Shown piece after piece: positions 1 to 6,872 of a DNA stretch of 16,289 nucleotides. The position numbers were made by a program, and so were the translations under genes. Source of the stretch: Fibrobacterota bacterium. Lineage in GTDB: Bacteria > Fibrobacterota > Chitinivibrionia > Chitinivibrionales > FEN-1185. The stretch is taken from the NCBI GenBank assembly GCA_003165595.1, contig PLWQ01000007.1, forward strand, positions 82,110 through 98,398. The letters are read 5' to 3'. Below the pieces are notes generated by a model. It did no database searches and was not told the DNA's origin. It saw only the letters and a list, made by a program, of their open reading frames with translations. Positions within the stretch are counted from its first letter, which is position 1. Every line of letters begins with the position of its first letter.

Positions 1-1
1 C

Positions 2-730
2 AAACGCTGCCCCATCGTCGATACCTGGTGGCAGACCGAGACTGGCGGCATCCTGATCACGCCGCTGCCGGGTGCCACGCCCACCAAGCCAGGCTCCGCC
101 ACGCTCCCCTTCTTCGGCATCGTGCCCGAAGTGGTGGACGACTACGGTCGCCCCGTGCCGCGCAATTCCGGCGGCAAGCTCGTCATCCGCAAACCTTGGC
201 CCGGCATGTTGCGCGGCCTGTGGGGAGACCCACAGCGCTACCAGCAGGTCTATTGGGGCGAAGTGGAGGGCAGCTACTTCACCGGCGACGGCAGCCGCCA
301 GGACAAAGACGGCTACTTCTGGATTGTGGGCCGCATCGACGACGTCCTCAACGTCGCCGGCCACCGCATCGGCACCGCCGAGGTGGAAAGCGCGCTCGTG
401 TCGCATCCCAAGGTGGCCGAGGCCGCGGTAACGCCCATGCCGCACGAGATCAAGGGCCAGGGCCTGTACGCGTTTGTCACGCTGATCGACGGAGTCCCGG
501 AAAGCAATGAACTCAAGAAGGAACTGATGAACCACGTGCGCAAGGAGATCGGCCCCATTGCCGTGCCGGACAAGATCCAGTTCGCGCCCGGCCTTCCCAA
601 GACGCGGTCGGGAAAGATCATGCGCCGCATTTTGCGCAAGATCGCGGAGAACGACATCGGGAGCCTCGGCGATACGTCGACCCTGGCTGATCCGAGCGTT
701 GTTGATTCTTTGGTGAAGAACCGTCAGTAA
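2..730 (+). CDS. acs: Acetyl-CoA synthetase, C-terminal part (5' end outside window)
   Basis: This is the 3' portion of an AMP-forming acetyl-CoA synthetase, which activates acetate to acetyl-CoA via acetyl-AMP in the cytoplasm. The frame is open from the window edge and begins with the family core [10 protein letters not shown], followed by the ITPLPGAT stretch. The ATP/AMP-contacting aspartate region ([20 protein letters not shown]) and the hinge to the C-terminal domain ([13 protein letters not shown]) are both present. Near the end is [11 protein letters not shown]; its lysine codon at 614-616 matches the acetylation-controlled catalytic lysine of Acs. The tail [13 protein letters not shown] is typical of Acs and rules out most other acyl-CoA ligases. 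About 242 residues of an expected ~650 are visible. It lies 27 bp upstream of an acetate transporter gene, so the two probably form one acetate-scavenging unit. The start and promoter are not in the window. Confidence 0.96.
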   Translation, partial: KRCPIVDTWWQTETGGILITPLPGATPTKPGSATLPFFGIVPEVVDDYGRPVPRNSGGKLVIRKPWPGMLRGLWGDPQRYQQVYWGEVEGSYFTGDGSRQDKDGYFWIVGRIDDVLNVAGHRIGTAEVESALVSHPKVAEAAVTPMPHEIKGQGLYAFVTLIDGVPESNELKKELMNHVRKEIGPIAVPDKIQFAPGLPKTRSGKIMRRILRKIAENDIGSLGDTSTLADPSVVDSLVKNRQ

Positions 731-757
731 ACCTTCTCTTTACTTATGGAGGATACG

Positions 758-1348
758 ATGAACGACAATTCGCCTCTGGAAATAAAGGACACCACCGCGA
801 ACCCCGCGCCGCTCGGGCTGTTCGGTTTCGGCATGACCACCGTGCTTCTGAACATTCACAACGCGGGAATCTACGAAATGAGTTCCATGATCCTTGCCAT
901 GGGCATTTTCTACGGCGGCCTGGCCCAGCTCATTGCGGGCGTTATGGAGTGGAAGAAGAAGAACACGTTCGGCACGCTTGCCTTTACCTCGTACGGCGCG
1001 TTCTGGCTCACGCTCGTCGCGCTCATCGTGATGCCCAAGCTGGGGTGGATCGGCGCCGCGTCCCGCAGGGGAATGATCTGCTACCTGTGCATGTGGGGGC
1101 TCTTTACGCTGCTCATGTTTATAGGAACGCTCAGGATCAATAAGGCGCTGCAGGTGGTGTTCGGCACGCTCACGCTGCTGTTCTTTTTGCTTGCCCTGGG
1201 CGACGCCACCGAAAACGCGGCTGTCAAGGCGTTTACCGGATGGGAAGGAATAATCTGCGGGTTCTCGGCGATCTACGCCGGCATTGCGCAGGTGCTCAAT
1301 GAACTGTACGGGAAGACGGTACTGCCGCTGGGGCTGGTAAAGAAATAA
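758..1348 (+). CDS. satP: SatP/GPR1-FUN34-YaaH family acetate transporter
   Basis: A 196-residue polytopic inner-membrane protein of the acetate uptake transporter family (succinate-acetate permease type). The family signature NPAPLGL is at residues 15-21, just before the first hydrophobic segment. About six hydrophobic segments follow, matching the usual fold and the usual length of 190-210 residues. I chose the ATG at 758 because a GGAGG ribosome site sits about 5 nt upstream (748-752); the in-frame ATG at 746 has none and lies on top of that site. Only 27 bp separate it from the acs stop, so co-transcription is likely. Functionally it would import the acetate that Acs activates. No terminator with a T tract is visible after the stop. 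Confidence 0.93.
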   Translation: MNDNSPLEIKDTTANPAPLGLFGFGMTTVLLNIHNAGIYEMSSMILAMGIFYGGLAQLIAGVMEWKKKNTFGTLAFTSYGAFWLTLVALIVMPKLGWIGAASRRGMICYLCMWGLFTLLMFIGTLRINKALQVVFGTLTLLFFLLALGDATENAAVKAFTGWEGIICGFSAIYAGIAQVLNELYGKTVLPLGLVKK

Positions 1349-1384
1349 TATATGCTGGCGTTTTGCATGATTTGAGGCTAGAAT

Positions 1385-1520
1385 CTGGGCGCCTGCCTTG
1401 TGGCACCGGGTCTTCTCCAGGCTCGGCTATTCGCCTCGGTGCCGGTCCGCCCTATGCCGGGAGACGCATCACGCTGCGTCTCTACCGGCTGGGTCGGCCG
1501 GCACTGTGCCTTGGCACACC
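1385..1520 (+). repeat. Multi-hairpin dispersed element, copy A (divergent)
   Basis: This copy aligns by eye with the copy at 4371-4507 in the same orientation. Both share the order: GGGCG, a short hairpin (here TGCC-TTGT-GGCA), GGCTCGGC, GCCTCGGTGCCG, CCGCC, then further hairpins (GACGCA/TGCGTC and GTGCC-TT-GGCAC). The stems differ in sequence but remain paired, which suggests a structured DNA or RNA element. It is the most diverged of the three copies and its ends are approximate. Confidence 0.55.
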
Positions 1521-1688
1521 TTCCGTCGCCCCTGGCGCAAGAAACGACCTCTTGCATTAGTTAAGCAAACCGTAAATGTCAAGATCCGGCGCAACTTACT
1601 GGTCGTCAACCTTCAGAAACTCTTGCTCAGGGCCGCTCTTTGCAATCTTCAACAGCAACTATTGGCCGCCGGTAGCCTGCACGCGTGC

Positions 1689-1930
1689 GTTAGGCAGGAC
1701 CGCAGCGGTGCGCAAGAGCGCAGGGCCGCCCGACCACGGCCCGAGCCGAAGCACAGGATGTGCAGAGACCACGCACGAAGTGCGCCCGAAGGGCGCGGAG
1801 CTGGACGCGGAGCGTGAACAAAGGGCCATTGTGGCGGTGCGGCACCGAGGCCAACGGCCGAGCCCAAAGGGAGGGCCGACCCTTTGTAGGGGCACAAAAT
1901 TTTGTGCCCCTACGAAGGGGAACGCCCAAA
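1689..1930 (-). repeat. Multi-hairpin dispersed element, copy B (expanded loops)
   Basis: An inverted copy of the element at 4371-4507. On the minus strand it begins TTGGGCGTT and ends CCTAACG. The block GGGCTCGGCC-GTTGGCCTCGGTGCCG-CACCGCCA is nearly identical to copy C. Two hairpins of copy C are greatly enlarged here. The first is replaced by a long palindrome (1880-1919), and the GGCCC/GGGCC hairpin carries about 80 nt in its loop instead of 3 nt. The TGCGC/GCGCA hairpin keeps its stem with a changed loop (TCTT instead of ATTG). Confidence 0.7.
1880..1919. repeat. Long near-perfect palindrome inside copy B
   Basis: Positions 1886-1913 form a perfect 28-bp palindrome: arms GTAGGGGCAC and GTGCCCCTAC around AAAATTTT. 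With one mismatch the symmetry extends to 1880-1919. It sits where copies A and C carry much shorter hairpins. It may be a nested palindromic (MITE- or REP-like) insertion. No T tract follows it, so a simple terminator is not the best reading. Confidence 0.75.
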
Positions 1931-2010
1931 CCAACTGTCAAGATTTTAGACAGGCTGCACTTCCCCCACAAGAAAGGCTTTTTGTATTATATCATTCGAT
2001 CCCAAGCCCG

Positions 2011-3354
2011 TTATCTCGGAAAGACAAACTTGACGATAGTCACTTGCTTTCCGCGCACGACATCCGCCACGGAAACGCTGTGCCGGCCGGCGGGAAGGCC
2101 GGAGAGCGACGCGACAAGGCGGCCGGCAGGGGAGTAGAATTCCACGCCGGTTGCGCCCCGGGGAATATCGATCCGGCTGTTTGCAACGGCAACGCACATG
2201 AATCGCGCAACCGGATTTGAAGCCTGTTTTGCCGGGGAATATCCCGAAGCGCCGCCGACCGCGGAAATTCCGTTCACGAGGAATCTATAGAACTCGTTGC
2301 CCGCCATGAGAAACGCGCCTTCGGTGTATTCGTCGTGGTTGGTAATGCCGAAATCGTTTGAAACCCCGCCACCGACTCCCTGCGACCAGCCTGGCAGGTT
2401 CGGCTGGTTAGGATCCACGCCAACGCAACCGATGAGTCCTTTCCACGCCTTCTTTGCAGGGCCCAGGTACGTCGCCGTATCGAGTATTCCGTTTCGTATC
2501 CCATAAAAAAGTTCGTAACAGAAGAAACCGCTGCCGCTTGCCTCCTTATTCCAGGTTGGCTGGAACAGGTCGCTGCGCCACATGCCGTCGGTCTGGTTCT
2601 GAAGCGGCAGCAGCGCTGCGGCGGTTTCCCGGATTTTCTGTTCGAACCATGCACGCCCCGGGTGACCCGGAGGCAGGAACTGATGTATCCTGCACACGCC
2701 GCAGACTCCCCATCCGCAACCGCGGCCCCACCATTGGCGCGTCGCGTTGGTGTCCGAACAGTTCGAATTGAAAAGGTGGAACTTGACATTGTAATGGTGC
2801 CGCGCGTTGGAGACCGAATACTGGTACACGGAATCGTACGTGACCGGGTCATTGAGTATCACGGCCGCGCGCGGGTGACAGGGCGCCGCCATGTGAAACT
2901 GGTCGATGATGGGCCAGGTGACGTCGCTGCATTTGTTGGGACAGGTATCGTAGGTATACCGCTTTACAAAGCTGAGTGCGGCTTGAATATGCGGCATGTT
3001 TGCGGGCTGCGGATCCGCCAGGTAGGTCTCAAGGTATGCCTGGTAGCAGCACACATCGTCGAAACTCGAGGGGAACGTGTCCGGCACGGCGGCGGCGGAC
3101 AGCCACTTGTGGAATGTTCCCCATGCCACGGTGCTGTCGAGATACTGTTTATCTTGAGTCAAGTCGTACAGGGCCATGATGCCTTCGAAATAGGTTCCCA
3201 CCTGCCAGCCGTTATAGAGCTTGGAATTGAGGCGCCCGCCGGCGACCCGCTTGCACATGTTTTTGATGCTGTCCGGCGTGAATTCCGGCTGAGAATAGCA
3301 GGTACTAAGGAGGAACAAGGCAACTAAAGCGCTTAAGAGAAATTTTGATTTCAT
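2011..3354 (-). CDS. Secreted GH105/GH88-like unsaturated glucuronyl (rhamnogalacturonyl) hydrolase
   Basis: A 447-residue exported protein. The start at 3354 is chosen because GGAG(AAGG) lies directly upstream on the minus strand (3357-3364) and a signal peptide follows (MKSKFLLSALVALFLLS, cleavage near CYS-QPE). The body matches the GH105/GH88 six-hairpin fold: NGWQVGTYFEGIMALYD (48-64); TWPIIDQFHMAAP (146-158), with D151 aligning with the catalytic Asp; the RGxGW block at 211-215; LLPLQNQTDGMWR (248-260); EASGSGFFCYELFYGIRNG (271-289); GAFLMAGNEFYRFL (346-359). Such enzymes remove the unsaturated uronic acid left by polysaccharide lyases. Residues ~385-447 are a separate beta-rich tail (GVEFYSPAGRLVASLSGLPAG), resembling C-terminal sorting or adhesion tails of FCB bacteria. 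Cysteine content is unusually high, and the usual Asn of the ARGN motif is Cys. No lyase or sugar transporter lies nearby. The fold call is firm; the substrate is not. Confidence 0.85.
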   Translation of the reverse strand: MKSKFLLSALVALFLLSTCYSQPEFTPDSIKNMCKRVAGGRLNSKLYNGWQVGTYFEGIMALYDLTQDKQYLDSTVAWGTFHKWLSAAAVPDTFPSSFDDVCCYQAYLETYLADPQPANMPHIQAALSFVKRYTYDTCPNKCSDVTWPIIDQFHMAAPCHPRAAVILNDPVTYDSVYQYSVSNARHHYNVKFHLFNSNCSDTNATRQWWGRGCGWGVCGVCRIHQFLPPGHPGRAWFEQKIRETAAALLPLQNQTDGMWRSDLFQPTWNKEASGSGFFCYELFYGIRNGILDTATYLGPAKKAWKGLIGCVGVDPNQPNLPGWSQGVGGGVSNDFGITNHDEYTEGAFLMAGNEFYRFLVNGISAVGGASGYSPAKQASNPVARFMCVAVANSRIDIPRGATGVEFYSPAGRLVASLSGLPAGRHSVSVADVVRGKQVTIVKFVFPR

Positions 3355-3729
3355 ACCTTCTCCCCGCGGTTTTAGACAGATCATTTGTTAATATACGAAC
3401 AAATGGGGTAAATGGTGCGGCAAATAAAGGATTCACCAACAAGACACGGAGAAAACAAAAGAAGACTCATCGCAAAGGCGCAAAGGCCGCCAAGGGAACG
3501 CAAGGAAGAAAGAATCGCCACGGAGAAACGAGAACATGGAAAAACAAATCAAATACTATGGTTTGAATTGCTGAGCGGGTGCAACTGTTGATCGCATCCC
3601 TGCGTCGGGTCGCAATTCGGCGACCCCAAGACAGGTAAGAGGCCTTAAATTTGGCGAATTTAGGCCATTTTGTGTTGGCATGGCTGCTGCATATACCATC
3701 CAGAACAATTCACATTCCAAGGAGGTATT
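3355..3729. other. Intergenic region with dispersed-repeat debris and hairpins
   Basis: This gap lies between the divergent hydrolase and the small exported-protein gene. Positions ~3430-3520 hold purine-rich text (GACACGGAGAAAACAAA; GCAAAGGCGCAAAGGCCGCC) related to the repeats at 11310-11385. Two stem-loops follow: 3607-3626 (GGGTCGC / GCGACCC, loop AATTCG) and 3641-3666 (GGCC-TTAAATT / AATTTA-GGCC). The second is followed by ATTTTGTG and could be a weak terminator or leader hairpin ahead of the downstream gene. No convincing small gene is present. Confidence 0.55.
3641..3672 (+). terminator. Possible terminator or leader hairpin
   Basis: An inverted repeat of about 10 bp (GGCC...AAATT paired with AATTT...GGCC, loop TGGCG, one bulged T) is followed by ATTTTGTG. 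The T run is weak. It lies 60 bp before the start of the 3730 gene, so it could be an attenuator-like leader structure rather than a terminator. There is no obvious upstream plus-strand gene for it to terminate. Confidence 0.3.
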
Positions 3730-4296
3730 ATGCAGAAGTCCAGATGCCTGGTTGTTTTGGTTCTTGGTCTTGTTGCGATGGCTCGGGCAGATGAGCAAGA
3801 CACGGTGGTCTCGCTTTCCAAAATGAACATCAGCGGTCCGAGGTTTGGGTTGACATACGTCAATTCCTTTGGCGGAGGCGATTTCGCCGCCCAGCTCAAA
3901 CAGCGGAATATTCGAAATGCCTACAGCGAGTTCGGGTGGCACTTTGAATTCAAGGTTGCGCCGGAAGGAAATACACCGTCGTTTGTCTTTGAAATCGTCC
4001 CTCTCATCGGTGCGCTGGAATATGGCGTGGCAATTCCCTCCGTGACGGTACCCATGGGCATCAGGCTGCCGAATGGATTTGAATTCGGCATCGGGCCCAA
4101 CGTTATTTTGGGTTATCCGTCGTTCAGCAGTTCGATAGTTCTGGCTGCGGGGAAAACATTCAGCTTTCATGGGGTTGGAATTCCGGTGAATGTAGCGCTG
4201 GCATCCGGCAAAGGGGGATATGCAATTTCGTGCCTGGCAGGATATGCGATTGTCAAAAGCAAGAAGAAGCTGGAGCCAATACCGGAGACTCACTGA
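3730..4296 (+). CDS. Small exported protein, probable outer-membrane or periplasmic beta-rich protein
   Basis: A 188-residue protein of unrecognised family. The ATG at 3730 follows AAGGAGG with 5 nt spacing (3719-3725), much better than the in-frame upstream extension to 3670. An N-terminal signal peptide is clear (MQKSRCLVVLVLGLVAMARA, cleavage at ARA-DEQ). The mature part alternates polar and hydrophobic residues in strand-like stretches (FGLTYVNSFGGG, FVFEIVPLIGALEYGVAIPS, GFEFGIGPNVILG, SSIVLAAGKTFSFHGVGIPVNVALAS), consistent with a small beta-barrel or beta-sandwich. It ends with a basic run (KSKKKLEP) rather than the C-terminal aromatic residue typical of many barrels, so insertion in the outer membrane is uncertain. 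It stands alone between repeat-rich gaps with no visible operon partner. A function cannot be assigned. Confidence 0.75.
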   Translation: MQKSRCLVVLVLGLVAMARADEQDTVVSLSKMNISGPRFGLTYVNSFGGGDFAAQLKQRNIRNAYSEFGWHFEFKVAPEGNTPSFVFEIVPLIGALEYGVAIPSVTVPMGIRLPNGFEFGIGPNVILGYPSFSSSIVLAAGKTFSFHGVGIPVNVALASGKGGYAISCLAGYAIVKSKKKLEPIPETH

Positions 4297-4370
4297 CAAC
4301 GCAATCGGAGCGTATGCGGCGAAAGCAAGAAAAGGGTCCGGGTGTGGAGCAGCAATAGCAAGATAAGAAA

Positions 4371-4507
4371 TTGGGCGTTGCCCCGCACTGCGGGGCCGGT
4401 CTCCCTCCGGGCTCGGCCCGTTGGCCTCGGTGCCGCACCGCCACGATGGCCCTGCGGGCCGTGGTCGGGCGGCCTGCGCATTGGCGCACCACTGCGGTCC
4501 ACCTAAC
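4371..4507 (+). repeat. Multi-hairpin dispersed element, copy C (most compact)
   Basis: A 137-bp element that folds on paper into successive hairpins: GCCCCGC-ACT-GCGGGGC (4380-4396), CGGGC-TCG-GCCCG, GGCCC-TGC-GGGCC and TGCGC-ATTG-GCGCA. It begins TTGGGCGTT and ends ACCTAAC, followed directly by GTTGGGC (4508-4514). Copies A (same strand) and B (opposite strand) share the order of hairpins. Conserved single-stranded-looking text links the stems (CTCGGCC..TTGGCCTCGGTGCCGCACCGCCA). I recall similar GC-rich intergenic elements in FCB-group genomes but cannot confirm this here. Confidence 0.7.
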
Positions 4508-4665
4508 GTTGGGCAGAAGACCTTTGCCACAATTGCCAGGTTCCGCTTCCGTAACGTCTGAAGAAGTACGGAGTCTTTCACTGTCAACTTTCAACTTCTT
4601 TCCAATGCCCCTCCCGGCTGCACACGCACGGCACACCGGGATCAACACTCATTATCAAAATCATG

Positions 4666-4694
4666 TTGACTTCTTGATTCAAAGTCGATATATT
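4666..4694 (+). promoter_or_regulatory. Sigma-70-like promoter with overlapping palindromic operator candidate
   Basis: The -35 is TTGACT (4666-4671), the spacer is 17 bp, and the -10 is TATATT (4689-4694). Transcription would start about 40 nt before the TetR start codon at 4744. The spacer contains an inverted repeat GACTT-N9-AAGTC (4668-4672 / 4682-4686) and a nested 9-bp palindrome TTGATTCAA (4674-4682). This is the expected kind of place for autorepression by the TetR-family product of the first gene. Confidence 0.65.
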
Positions 4695-4743
4695 TTACTG
4701 CCGGTCGGAAATAAGAACTGCCAGTCACAATGCAGGAGTATCT

Positions 4744-5403
4744 GTGGATCCAAAGGAACTGCGGGAACAAGCCGTCAAAGATGCAAAATGCGCAATAATT
4801 CTCGATGCCGCCCGCAAGATTTTCTCCGAAAAAGGATACATGAACGCGCGGCTGGAAGATATCGCCGCGGCCGCCGGTTTCTCCAAGCCGTCCCTGTATA
4901 GTTACTACCCGGACAAGGAATCGATCTTTCTGTCTCTTGCAATACGCGAAATGCAGAACGTTACGCAGGAGATCGTGGACACGGTCGCGTCCAACGGACC
5001 TTTTGTGGCAACACTTGAGCGCATCATGCGCATCGTCTTCGCGAATTTTGCGCAGACATTTTCCTATTTCAGCACGGCATCGAATTTTCGTTCCATGGGC
5101 GGCATGGGGATCGACACGCTTAGACGCAAAGAGCTTATGGAACAATTTCATGAGATCATGGCGAAGGGCGTCCACGCCATTGAAGAGCTTATCCGCCGGT
5201 CACGGAAGACCGGCGAGGTTGTGTCCACTCAGGAACCGGCGGAGCTTTCGTGGTACATTGTTTCGCTGATCCAGGGCGTTCAGATGCGCTCGTGGATGTC
5301 CAGCAAGGAATGCGATATCGACGCGAACGTGCGTCAGGTGACGGATTTTATCATGAACGGGGTTTCCGGAAGAAACCAAAAATCGGGCAAGGTGCACGCA
5401 TAA
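4744..5403 (+). CDS. TetR/AcrR-family transcriptional regulator of the efflux operon
   Basis: A 219-residue TetR-family repressor. The start is GTG at 4744, preceded by CAGGAG (4734-4739); no ATG in frame gives a better site. The N-terminal DNA-binding domain is clear: ILDAARKIFSEKGYMNARLEDIAAAAGFSKPSLYSYYPDKESIFLSL. The helix-turn-helix is at about residues 37-56 and includes the characteristic F-S-K-P-S-L-Y-S-Y-Y recognition helix. The C-terminal ligand/dimer domain is divergent, as is normal in this family. It is first in the operon and overlaps the next gene by one base (TAATG at 5401-5405), so it is co-transcribed with the channel, adaptor and pump it probably represses. The ligand cannot be predicted. 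Confidence 0.92.
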   Translation: MDPKELREQAVKDAKCAIILDAARKIFSEKGYMNARLEDIAAAAGFSKPSLYSYYPDKESIFLSLAIREMQNVTQEIVDTVASNGPFVATLERIMRIVFANFAQTFSYFSTASNFRSMGGMGIDTLRRKELMEQFHEIMAKGVHAIEELIRRSRKTGEVVSTQEPAELSWYIVSLIQGVQMRSWMSSKECDIDANVRQVTDFIMNGVSGRNQKSGKVHA

Positions 5404-6815
5404 TGAAAAAGATATTGTCTTGGGGTGCAGTGGCGTTCTGGGTAATTGTGGTTGCTGCAGGCCGGGCGCTCGCGGCGGATGTAGTAAAGCTGTCGCCGGA
5501 AAAGGTGGTGGAACTGGCGAAGAAGCAGAGCGTGGTTGTCAAGGCGTCGGAATACAACGTAAAGGCCCAGGAAAACGCGGTCAAGTCGGCGGCGACGGGG
5601 TTCTTGCCCACCCTGAGCGCGAGCGGGAGCGCGATGCACATTTATGACAAGCCGCTTATGGAAATATCCGGCGGTAGCGTGCCGAAATTGTCCCCTCTGG
5701 ACACGATGGGAATGGACTTTGGGGACTGGCAGACTCTTGCGTTGTTGCAGAAATATCTGGGGGGCATAAATGTTCAAACTCCCGGCAATCTGTACAATGC
5801 AAGCGTCAACATTGCTCAGCCTGTCTTTGCGGGCGGGAGGATCTTCAACGGCTACCGCGCGGCAAAATTCGGCCTTGAGGCGCAGAAATATTCGTACGGC
5901 CGCACGGTGACGGAAACCGGACTGACGGCGGAGAAGATTTTCTGGGGGTATGTGGGCGCGCTCAAAGGGCTGGACGCGGTTCGGGAAACACGCGTGTGGT
6001 TCGAGACGCTGCTCAAAGACCAGCAGCAGATGTACGATCACGGACTTATCATCGAACTCGACATCCTCAACTCCAGGATCCAACTGGACAATTTCAAATT
6101 GACGGAAGATAAGATGCGGAATTCGATCCGGACGATTGCGGACCAGCTGCTGCTCTTTATAGGGCTGCCGCAAGGGGCGACCATCGACGCGGACACCACG
6201 ATGCTGGCAGGGTTCGAGCCCGCTGCCGCGGCCGTAACACCCGATTCGGTGGACCAGTGGGTTTCCAGGCGGGAAGACCTGCTTGCACTGTCGAGCCAGG
6301 TTAAAGTGCTGCGAGCCCTGAAGGGACTCCAGCTCGGGGCATATTCTCCTTCGCTCATTGCAATCGGCTCCTATGGCGCGACCAACCAGTATTCAACCTT
6401 CGACGGCGAAATGAAGAAGAGCTCGTCGGTGGGGTTGCAGCTTTCCTGGACCCTGCTTGACTGGGGCAAGGCCTGGCGTGACGCCCAGCAGGTGGAGTGC
6501 CAGATGCAGGCGGCTCAGCTCCAGGCGGACAATATGCGTGACATGGCGAAGCTCAAGTACTTCGATCTGGGCCGCAAAGTTGACGAAAGCAAGGAAGCGT
6601 GCGCAATCGCGCGCGAGGACCTGGAGACGGCGCAAAAAGCACTCACCATCGCAAAGCTCAAATATGACGCGCAGGCGATTACCAATACGGAATTGCTCGA
6701 TGCCAGGAACCAATTGACCGGAAAAATGGTCGCATTCACCCAGGCGCGCATCAATGTGATTCTCGCGGTGGAGGAATTCAGGATCGCGCCGCTTAATAGC
6801 GGCGCTTCACAGTAG
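5403..6815 (+). CDS. TolC-like outer-membrane efflux channel
   Basis: A 470-residue protein of the outer-membrane efflux protein (TolC/OEP) family. The ATG at 5403 overlaps the TetR stop codon by one base, suggesting translational coupling. It begins with a signal peptide (KKILSWGAVAFWVIVVAAGRALA-AD). Two internally similar OEP halves follow, with the usual long amphipathic helices: LSPEKVVELAKKQSVVVKASEYNV, then a GFLPTLSASGS strand and QPVFAGGRIFNGYRAA. In the second half LGAYSPSLIAIGSYGATN, LQLSWTLLDWGKAWRDA and the long helix at residues ~370-455 repeat that pattern. The motif FAGGRIFNGYRAA / LDWGKAWRDAQQ is the classic repeat of this family. It would form the trimeric exit duct for the adaptor and RND pump encoded downstream. 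Length is normal. Confidence 0.93.
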   Translation: MKKILSWGAVAFWVIVVAAGRALAADVVKLSPEKVVELAKKQSVVVKASEYNVKAQENAVKSAATGFLPTLSASGSAMHIYDKPLMEISGGSVPKLSPLDTMGMDFGDWQTLALLQKYLGGINVQTPGNLYNASVNIAQPVFAGGRIFNGYRAAKFGLEAQKYSYGRTVTETGLTAEKIFWGYVGALKGLDAVRETRVWFETLLKDQQQMYDHGLIIELDILNSRIQLDNFKLTEDKMRNSIRTIADQLLLFIGLPQGATIDADTTMLAGFEPAAAAVTPDSVDQWVSRREDLLALSSQVKVLRALKGLQLGAYSPSLIAIGSYGATNQYSTFDGEMKKSSSVGLQLSWTLLDWGKAWRDAQQVECQMQAAQLQADNMRDMAKLKYFDLGRKVDESKEACAIAREDLETAQKALTIAKLKYDAQAITNTELLDARNQLTGKMVAFTQARINVILAVEEFRIAPLNSGASQ

Positions 6816-6872
6816 GTGCATCCACTCGACATAAACGAATATGTCTTGAATATCAACGAAGCAGAGGGCATG

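Larger units (their letters stand above)
1349..2010. other. Repeat-rich intergenic region
   Basis: This 660-bp stretch separates satP from the convergent hydrolase gene. Several overlapping open frames cross it, but none has a ribosome site, family motif or consistent codon use, and they follow the GC-rich repeats. It holds two copies of a multi-hairpin element in opposite orientations (about 1385-1520 and 1689-1930, annotated separately). Between them (1521-1688) I see only non-coding-looking sequence with no motif I recognise. The final 80 bp before the hydrolase stop are AT-richer and hold no clear terminator. Confidence 0.6.
4297..4743. other. Intergenic region: repeat copy C and efflux-operon promoter
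   Basis: This 447-bp gap contains the best-preserved copy of the multi-hairpin element (4371-4507). Next comes a short unremarkable stretch with a TCAACTTTCAACTTC segment (about 4581-4598), whose reverse complement resembles the GTTGAAAGTTAAAAGTTGAA text near 11385. The promoter/operator of the efflux operon is at 4666-4694. Open frames crossing the GC-rich repeat have no ribosome site or family motif and were not called. Confidence 0.6.

Noticed and set aside
28-510. 160-codon plus-strand open frame overlapping acs
   Set aside because: Arg/His/Pro-rich shadow of the acs frame. The acs frame holds the family motifs; this one holds none.
1576-2220. Long open frames over the satP-hydrolase gap on both strands
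   Set aside because: They follow the GC-rich hairpin repeats, lack ribosome sites and motifs, and partly overlap the hydrolase 3' end.
2662-3327. 221-codon open frame antisense to the hydrolase
   Set aside because: Mirror of a high-GC coding frame. The opposite strand has signal peptide, ribosome site and GH105 motifs.
3556-4587. 343-codon minus-strand open frame across the exported-protein gene and repeat copy C
   Set aside because: It runs through a repeat element and opposite a gene with a clear SD and signal peptide. Composition is arbitrary and no domain is present.
5250-5402. N-terminal extension of the TolC-like protein
   Set aside because: It overlaps the TetR gene. The ATG at 5403 overlaps the TetR stop and is followed by a proper signal peptide.
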